NCBI GenBank assembly: GCA_020851255.1
Contig: JADZDA010000038.1
Location: 1 to 35,360, forward strand
Length of the DNA stretch: 35,360 bases
Origin: Burkholderiales bacterium
Lineage (GTDB): Bacteria; Pseudomonadota; Gammaproteobacteria; Burkholderiales; Casimicrobiaceae
Direction: 5' to 3'
Below, piece by piece: positions 30,961-35,360 of the stretch. Position 1 is the stretch's first letter; every line of letters begins with the position of its first letter. The translations under genes and the position numbers were made by a program. The notes beneath the pieces were generated by a model. That model was not told where the DNA came from and made no database searches. It worked only from the letters and a program-made list of their open reading frames with translations.

Positions 30961-31685
30961 CCGCCCGACTCCACGTCGATCTGCCCGAGGGCGCGCTCGC
31001 CGCCGGCCGGACGATCGCGCTGCCCGACGGCTGCGCGCACCACGCGCTGCGCGCGCTGCGGATGCGTGACGGCGACGCGGTGACGCTCTTCGACGGTCGC
31101 GGCGGCGAATGGCGCGCCTCGCTCGTGGTCGCTGGACGGCGTGACGCGCACGCGCGGATCGAAGCGCACGATCCGGTCGAGCGGGAGGCGCCGCTGGCGG
31201 TGACGCTCGCGCTCGCGCGGATCGCGTCCGACGCCATGGACTCGGCGGTGCGCAAGGCGGTCGAACTGGGCGCCGCCGCGATCGCGCCGGTCGTGGCGGC
31301 ACGCTCGCAGGGGGCTACGCAGGGGGCGAAGCGCGCCGAACACTGGCGGCGGATCGCGATCGCCGCATGCGAGCAGTGCGGCCGCAACCGGATTCCGCCG
31401 ATCGCGGATCCGGTGCCGCTCTCCGAGTGGCTGGGCGCGCGCGCGCAACCACGGGCCGGCATCGCGCTCGTGCCCGGCGCGGCGAAACCGCTGGGAGAAA
31501 TCGCCGTCGATCGCGCGCTCGACCTCGCGATCGGCCCCGAGGGCGGGTGGACTCCCGAGGAGACGCGCGCGCTGGGCCACTACGGTTTCATCGCGGCCTC
31601 GATCGGTCCGCGCATCCTGCGCGCCGACACCGCCTGCGTCGCGGCGCTCTCGGTCGTGCTCTCGTCAGGGGGCGGATTGCGCTGA
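30957..31685 (+). CDS. rsmE: 16S rRNA (uracil-1498-N3)-methyltransferase RsmE (242 aa)
   Basis: RsmE is a SPOUT-class methyltransferase that methylates U1498 of 16S rRNA. The N-terminal RNA-binding barrel has HHALRALRMRDGD (28-40) and FDGRGGEW. The knotted SAM-binding part shows KAVELGAAAIAPV, EQCGRNRIP, IGPEGGWTPEE and IGPRILRADTA, all hallmark RsmE motifs. The GTG start overlaps the acetyltransferase stop by four bases. The gene ends 12 bases before the convergent holA. Confidence 0.95.
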   Translation: MTARLHVDLPEGALAAGRTIALPDGCAHHALRALRMRDGDAVTLFDGRGGEWRASLVVAGRRDAHARIEAHDPVEREAPLAVTLALARIASDAMDSAVRKAVELGAAAIAPVVAARSQGATQGAKRAEHWRRIAIAACEQCGRNRIPPIADPVPLSEWLGARAQPRAGIALVPGAAKPLGEIAVDRALDLAIGPEGGWTPEETRALGHYGFIAASIGPRILRADTACVAALSVVLSSGGGLR

Positions 31686-31697
31686 CCGCGGCGGCGC

Positions 31698-32738
31698 TCA
31701 GACGAGCGACACGGTCGCCGGCGTGCGGATCGGCTTCCCGGCGAGCACCAGTGCGGCGGCGGCGAGCTCGTCCCAGGGATCGAGGCGGCCGATGCCCTTC
31801 GACAGCGCGTCCAGACGGGCGAGCGCCGGCACCAGCCGGCCGGGCAGGTCGCGTGCGACGCGCTGCGCGGCGCGTTCCATCGCGATCGCGCGCCGTCCCC
31901 AGACGCGCGCCTGCCGGACGGCGTCCTTCGCGGGCGTCCCCTTCGTCGTGTACGACTGAACGGCCGCGAGCGCGTGGACGTCCTCGGCGAGCTGCCAGAC
32001 GGCGAGCGTCGGCGCCTCGCCCTCGTCGCGCAACACCGACAGGATCCGCAGCGCTCGCGCGGCGTCGCCGGAGAGCCAGGCTTCGGACAGTCCCTGCACG
32101 TCGTAGCGCGCGACGTCCGCGACCGCCGCGACGACCGCGTCGTGGTCGAGCTCGCCCGGCGGCATGAGGAGCGCGAGCTTCTCGATCTCCTGCTTCGCGG
32201 CGAGAAGGTTGCCCTCGCCGTGGTCGGCGAGGAACGCGAGCGTGTCGGGCCCCGCCTTCTGCTGCTGGCGGGCGAGGCGCTGCGCGATCCAGCGCGGCAT
32301 TTCCTCGCGCTCGACCGGCCACACGACGATCTCGGCGCCGGCGCGCGCGAGCGCCTGGAACCACCCGGAACCCTGCGTGGCCTTGTCCAGCCGCGGCAGC
32401 GTGACCAGCAGCACGTCGTCGGGAGACGGCGAGCCCGCCATCGATTCGAGCGCGCGCGCGCCCTCGATGCCGGGCTTGCCGGTCGGGATGCGCAGGTCGA
32501 TCAGCCGCCGTCCGCCGAACAGGCCCAGGTTCGCGCTGTTCGCGACCAGCGCGTCCCATCGGAATCCGGCCTCGACGACGAAGGTCTCGCGTTCCTCGCA
32601 GCCGGCGCGGCGTGCCGCCGCCCGTATCGCGTCGGCCGATTCGAGGGCGAGCAGCGGTTCGTCGCCGTGGACGACATAGACCGGCGCGAGCGAGCGCTCG
32701 AGATGGCGATCCAGGTCGGCGGGCTTGATCGACGGCAC
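31698..32738 (-). CDS. holA: DNA polymerase III subunit delta (346 aa)
   Basis: HolA is the clamp-loader subunit that opens the beta clamp. The N-terminal SLAPVYVVHGDEPLLALESADAIR, the FGGRRLIDLRIPTGKPG segment, the GEGNLLAAKQEIEKLALL region and the C-terminal collar domain with LDALSKGIGRLDPWDELAAAAL are typical. Start GTG 32738 yields 346 residues, near the E. coli size; it leaves 47 bases after lptE. Third gene of the conserved leuS-lptE-holA block. Confidence 0.94.
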   Translation of the reverse strand: MPSIKPADLDRHLERSLAPVYVVHGDEPLLALESADAIRAAARRAGCEERETFVVEAGFRWDALVANSANLGLFGGRRLIDLRIPTGKPGIEGARALESMAGSPSPDDVLLVTLPRLDKATQGSGWFQALARAGAEIVVWPVEREEMPRWIAQRLARQQQKAGPDTLAFLADHGEGNLLAAKQEIEKLALLMPPGELDHDAVVAAVADVARYDVQGLSEAWLSGDAARALRILSVLRDEGEAPTLAVWQLAEDVHALAAVQSYTTKGTPAKDAVRQARVWGRRAIAMERAAQRVARDLPGRLVPALARLDALSKGIGRLDPWDELAAAALVLAGKPIRTPATVSLV

Positions 32739-32785
32739 GGCGCGCGGTCGCGGAGGTTCGGGACTCGCCGGTCCGCCCGCGTCGG

Positions 32786-33277
32786 TCAGGGCCGGCGCGC
32801 GGACTGCAGCCGGCGCACGATCTGCGCGATCGCGTCCGATTGCATTTCCTTCAGCAGCCGTTGTTCCTGGATCTCGCGCGCGAGCCGCTCGGTGTCGTCG
32901 TAGAGGTAGCTGCGCCGGATCTCGATCTGGTCCTGTGGCAGCCAGACCGCGCCCTCCGGCGAGCGCAGCACGAACGTGACGCGCCTCGCGAGCAGGAACT
33001 CGCGCGCGCGTCCGCCCGGCGACAGCGACAGCACCGACTTGTCGTCGCTGATCGCGACGATGTCGAGGATCACCTCGGCGCCCTGCGGCAGGTCGAGCAC
33101 GCGGGCGGGGCCGGCGTCGGTGAGCGCACGCTTCAATTCCTGCGTGAACGGCAAGGTCGGCGGCGAAGCGACGTGGATCGACGAGACCGCGTAGGTTGCG
33201 CTGCCGCGCAGGTGGAAGCCGCAACCGGCGCCGAGCGCGGCGGCGGCGAAGGTCACGACGAGCGCGAGTCCGCGCAT
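32786..33277 (-). CDS. lptE: LPS-assembly lipoprotein LptE (163 aa)
   Basis: LptE is the outer membrane lipoprotein that plugs the LptD barrel in lipopolysaccharide export. A short signal peptide leads to C19 in GAGCGFHLRG; the GFHLRG run after the cysteine is the classic LptE start. The -3 position of the lipobox is Gly rather than Leu, a mild deviation. Further regions are SSIHVASP, RVTFVLRSPEG and a C-terminal helix with QRLLKEMQSDAIAQIVRRL. It starts 16 bases after leuS, as in other proteobacteria. Confidence 0.94.
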   Translation of the reverse strand: MRGLALVVTFAAAALGAGCGFHLRGSATYAVSSIHVASPPTLPFTQELKRALTDAGPARVLDLPQGAEVILDIVAISDDKSVLSLSPGGRAREFLLARRVTFVLRSPEGAVWLPQDQIEIRRSYLYDDTERLAREIQEQRLLKEMQSDAIAQIVRRLQSARRP

Positions 33278-33293
33278 TCCGGCTCCTCCGCGC

Positions 33294-35360
33294 TCAGACG
33301 ACGACGTTGACCAGCCGCCCGGGGACGACGATGACCTTCTTCGCCGGTTCGCCGGAAGAGAATTTCGCGACATCGGGCGACCCGCGCGCGGCCGCCTCGA
33401 TCGCGGCGCGGTCGGCGGTGGCCGGCACGACCAGCTTGCCGCGCACCTTGCCGTTGACCTGCAGCACCAGTTCGACCGAGTCCTGCACGAGCGCGGCATC
33501 GTCGACCTCCGGCCAGCGGGCGTCGAGCAGGTCGCCGAATTCGGCCGCGTAGCCCAGGTCGCGCCACAGCGCCCAGGCGGTGTGCGGCACGACCGGGTAA
33601 AGCACGCGCAGCAGGATCGACAGGCCTTCGCGCACGACCGCGCCGGCGCCCGGCGCGTCGGCGCCGAGCGCGTCGAGCGCGTTCAGCATCTTGTAGCCGG
33701 CGGACACGACCGTGTTGTACTGGATGCGCTCGTAGTCGTAGTTCGCCTGGCGCAGCGCGAGGTGGACTTCGCGGCGCGCGGCCCTCGCGGCGTCGCCGGC
33801 GCCCGAGCCCGGCGCCGCGCCGGCCGCCGACTGCACGGCGAGCGCCTTGCCGGTGCCGTAGTCCCACAGCCGCTTCAGGAACCGGTAGCTGCCCTGGACG
33901 CCGGCATCGGACCATTCGAGCGTCGCTTCCGGCGGCGAGGCGAACATCACGAAGTGGCGCGCGGTGTCGGCGCCGTAACGGTCGATCAGTTCCTCGGGAT
34001 CGACGCCGTTCCTCTCGGACTTCGACATCTTCGAAACGCCGCCGTACTCGACGCGTGTGCCGTCGGCGAGCGTACCGCCGGCGATCCGGCCGTCTTCGCC
34101 GAGCGCGGGCGTCACCTCGGCGGGCGGGTGGTATTCCTTGCCGCCCCGGTCGTTGCGCGAGTACCAGCTGTGGTTCAGCACCATGCCCTGCGTGAGCAGG
34201 CGGGTGAACGGCTCGTCGAACCGCACGAGACCCAGGTCGCGCATCACGCGTGTCCAGAAACGCGCGTAGAGGAGATGCAGGATCGCGTGCTCGATGCCGC
34301 CGATGTACTGGTCCATCGGCATCCAGTAGTCGTTGCGCGCGTCGACCATCGTCGGGGCGTCCGGACACGCGTAGCGCATGTAGTACCAGGACGAGTCGAC
34401 GAACGTGTCCATCGTGTCGGTCTCGCGGCGGGCGGGCTTGCCGCAAGCCGGACAGGCGACCGCGAGGAAGTCCTCGCGCTTCGCGAGCGGATTGCCGCTG
34501 CCGTCGGGGATGCAGTCCTCGGGCAGCACGACCGGCAGGTCGCGCTCCGGCACCGGCACCGGGCCGCAAGACGCGCAGTGGATGATCGGGATCGGCGTGC
34601 CCCAGTAGCGCTGGCGCGAGACGCCCCAGTCGCGCAGGCGGTAGGTGACCTTCTTCTCGCCCAGCCCTTTCGCGGCGAGGTCGGCGGCGATCGCGTCGAC
34701 CGCGGCGTCGTGCGACATTCCGTCGTACTTGCCCGAGTGCACGCAGCGCCCGCGCGCCTTGTACTCGTACCACGGCTGCCAGTTCGTGTCGGTGAAGAAA
34801 CCGCCGTCGATGGCGATCACCGGCCGGATCGCCAGTCCGTACTTGCGCGCGAACGCGAAGTCGCGCTCGTCGTGCGCGGGCACGCCCATGACCGCGCCGT
34901 CGCCGTAGGCCATCAGCACGTAGTTACCGACCCAGACTTCGACCCGTTCGCCGGTCAGCGGGTGGTCGACGAAGAGACCGGTGGGGACGCCTTCCTTCTC
35001 CATCGTCGCCAGGTCGGCTTCGATGACCGAGCCGCGGCGCGCGCGCTCGACGAACTCGCGCACCGCCGGCGACTTCGCGGCGGCGAGCGCGGCCAGCGGG
35101 TGCTCGGGCGCCACCGCGACGAAGGTCACGCCCATGATCGTGTCGGCGCGCGTGGTGAACACGTACAGACGCCCGCCGCCGACGGGCTGCCCGTCCTCGC
35201 CGCGGATGTCGTGCGGGAACGCGAACCGGACCCCCTGGCTCCTGCCGATCCAGTTCGCCTGCATCGTCTTCACACGCTCGGGCCAGCCGTCCATCCGGTC
35301 GAGCGCGGTGAGCAATTCCTCGGCGTAATCGGTGATCTTCAGGTAGTAGCCGGGGATCTC
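33294..35360 (-). CDS. leuS: Leucyl-tRNA synthetase (partial, C-terminal 688 residues)
   Basis: This class I synthetase charges tRNA-Leu. The N-terminal part with the HIGH motif lies beyond the window end. Visible are the CP1 editing domain ([21 protein letters not shown] and the [10 protein letters not shown] region with its conserved aspartate), the [14 protein letters not shown] segment, a CxxC pair (ACPACGKP), [12 protein letters not shown], and the KMSKS loop at 34017-34031 followed by [18 protein letters not shown]. The end reads [15 protein letters not shown], the usual LeuS C-terminus. First gene of the leftward block with lptE and holA. Confidence 0.97.
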   Translation of the reverse strand, partial: EIPGYYLKITDYAEELLTALDRMDGWPERVKTMQANWIGRSQGVRFAFPHDIRGEDGQPVGGGRLYVFTTRADTIMGVTFVAVAPEHPLAALAAAKSPAVREFVERARRGSVIEADLATMEKEGVPTGLFVDHPLTGERVEVWVGNYVLMAYGDGAVMGVPAHDERDFAFARKYGLAIRPVIAIDGGFFTDTNWQPWYEYKARGRCVHSGKYDGMSHDAAVDAIAADLAAKGLGEKKVTYRLRDWGVSRQRYWGTPIPIIHCASCGPVPVPERDLPVVLPEDCIPDGSGNPLAKREDFLAVACPACGKPARRETDTMDTFVDSSWYYMRYACPDAPTMVDARNDYWMPMDQYIGGIEHAILHLLYARFWTRVMRDLGLVRFDEPFTRLLTQGMVLNHSWYSRNDRGGKEYHPPAEVTPALGEDGRIAGGTLADGTRVEYGGVSKMSKSERNGVDPEELIDRYGADTARHFVMFASPPEATLEWSDAGVQGSYRFLKRLWDYGTGKALAVQSAAGAAPGSGAGDAARAARREVHLALRQANYDYERIQYNTVVSAGYKMLNALDALGADAPGAGAVVREGLSILLRVLYPVVPHTAWALWRDLGYAAEFGDLLDARWPEVDDAALVQDSVELVLQVNGKVRGKLVVPATADRAAIEAAARGSPDVAKFSSGEPAKKVIVVPGRLVNVVV

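Noticed and set aside
1-35360. tRNA, rRNA, CRISPR array, prophage or transposase genes
   Set aside because: None was recognised on either strand by reading; a covariance-model or repeat search was not possible here.

Overview
The window looks like chromosomal DNA of a high-GC betaproteobacterium, most likely Burkholderiales or a close relative. The evidence is a Bug-type tripartite tricarboxylate receptor, a DctP/DctQ/DctM TRAP transporter, a DUF2788 protein, a PA0069-type radical SAM protein, and the gene order leuS-lptE-holA. The assignment rests on gene content and order only; no rRNA or tRNA gene is visible.

Positions 1-11266 form a sugar-acid catabolism locus built around one divergent control region. 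A GntR/FCD regulator, a glucarate-dehydratase-like enolase-superfamily enzyme and the start of a mannitol dehydrogenase/fructuronate reductase family gene run leftward. An L-idonate 5-dehydrogenase-like enzyme, the three TRAP subunits, a second enolase-superfamily dehydratase, a UxaA/GarD-type dehydratase and an L-arabinonate-dehydratase-type IlvD/Edd enzyme run rightward. A 16-bp near-palindrome covers the regulator's start codon and contains a good -10 element for the rightward operon. A REP-like inverted repeat splits dctP from dctQ. The likely logic is uptake of an aldonate or aldarate by TRAP, redox interconversion, and dehydration by four different dehydratases to 2-keto-3-deoxy acids. 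The downstream kinase or aldolase is not in the window.

Positions 11267-15198 look accessory. They hold a secreted 689-aa protein (DNRLRE-like N-terminus, Cys/His-rich region, EF-hand-like loop) with a palindrome upstream, two opposed gene remnants, and a BrnT/BrnA toxin-antitoxin pair whose start codon abuts a perfect 15-bp palindrome.

Positions 15199-21183 carry small units: an orphan Bug receptor coupled to a CpdA-like phosphodiesterase; a ureidoglycolate-lyase-family protein coupled to a DUF2189 membrane protein and followed by DUF2788; and, leftward, a GNAT acetyltransferase, a glyoxalase-II-like metallo-hydrolase, a DUF1761 membrane protein and a stand-alone LytTR regulator. At 21632-25170 a MarR regulator and a large TonB-dependent receptor diverge around a perfect 14-bp palindrome.

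Positions 25242-35360 are more housekeeping in character: a PA0069-type radical SAM protein diverging from an O-acetylhomoserine sulfhydrylase across a perfect 22-bp palindrome, an alpha/beta hydrolase, a second DUF2189 protein, a thioredoxin-like protein, a GNAT acetyltransferase coupled to rsmE, and the leftward leuS-lptE-holA block, with leuS cut by the window end. No CRISPR array, insertion sequence, prophage or RNA gene was recognised. The best leads for something undescribed are the secreted DNRLRE/EF-hand protein and the several palindromes that sit on start codons or divergent promoters.
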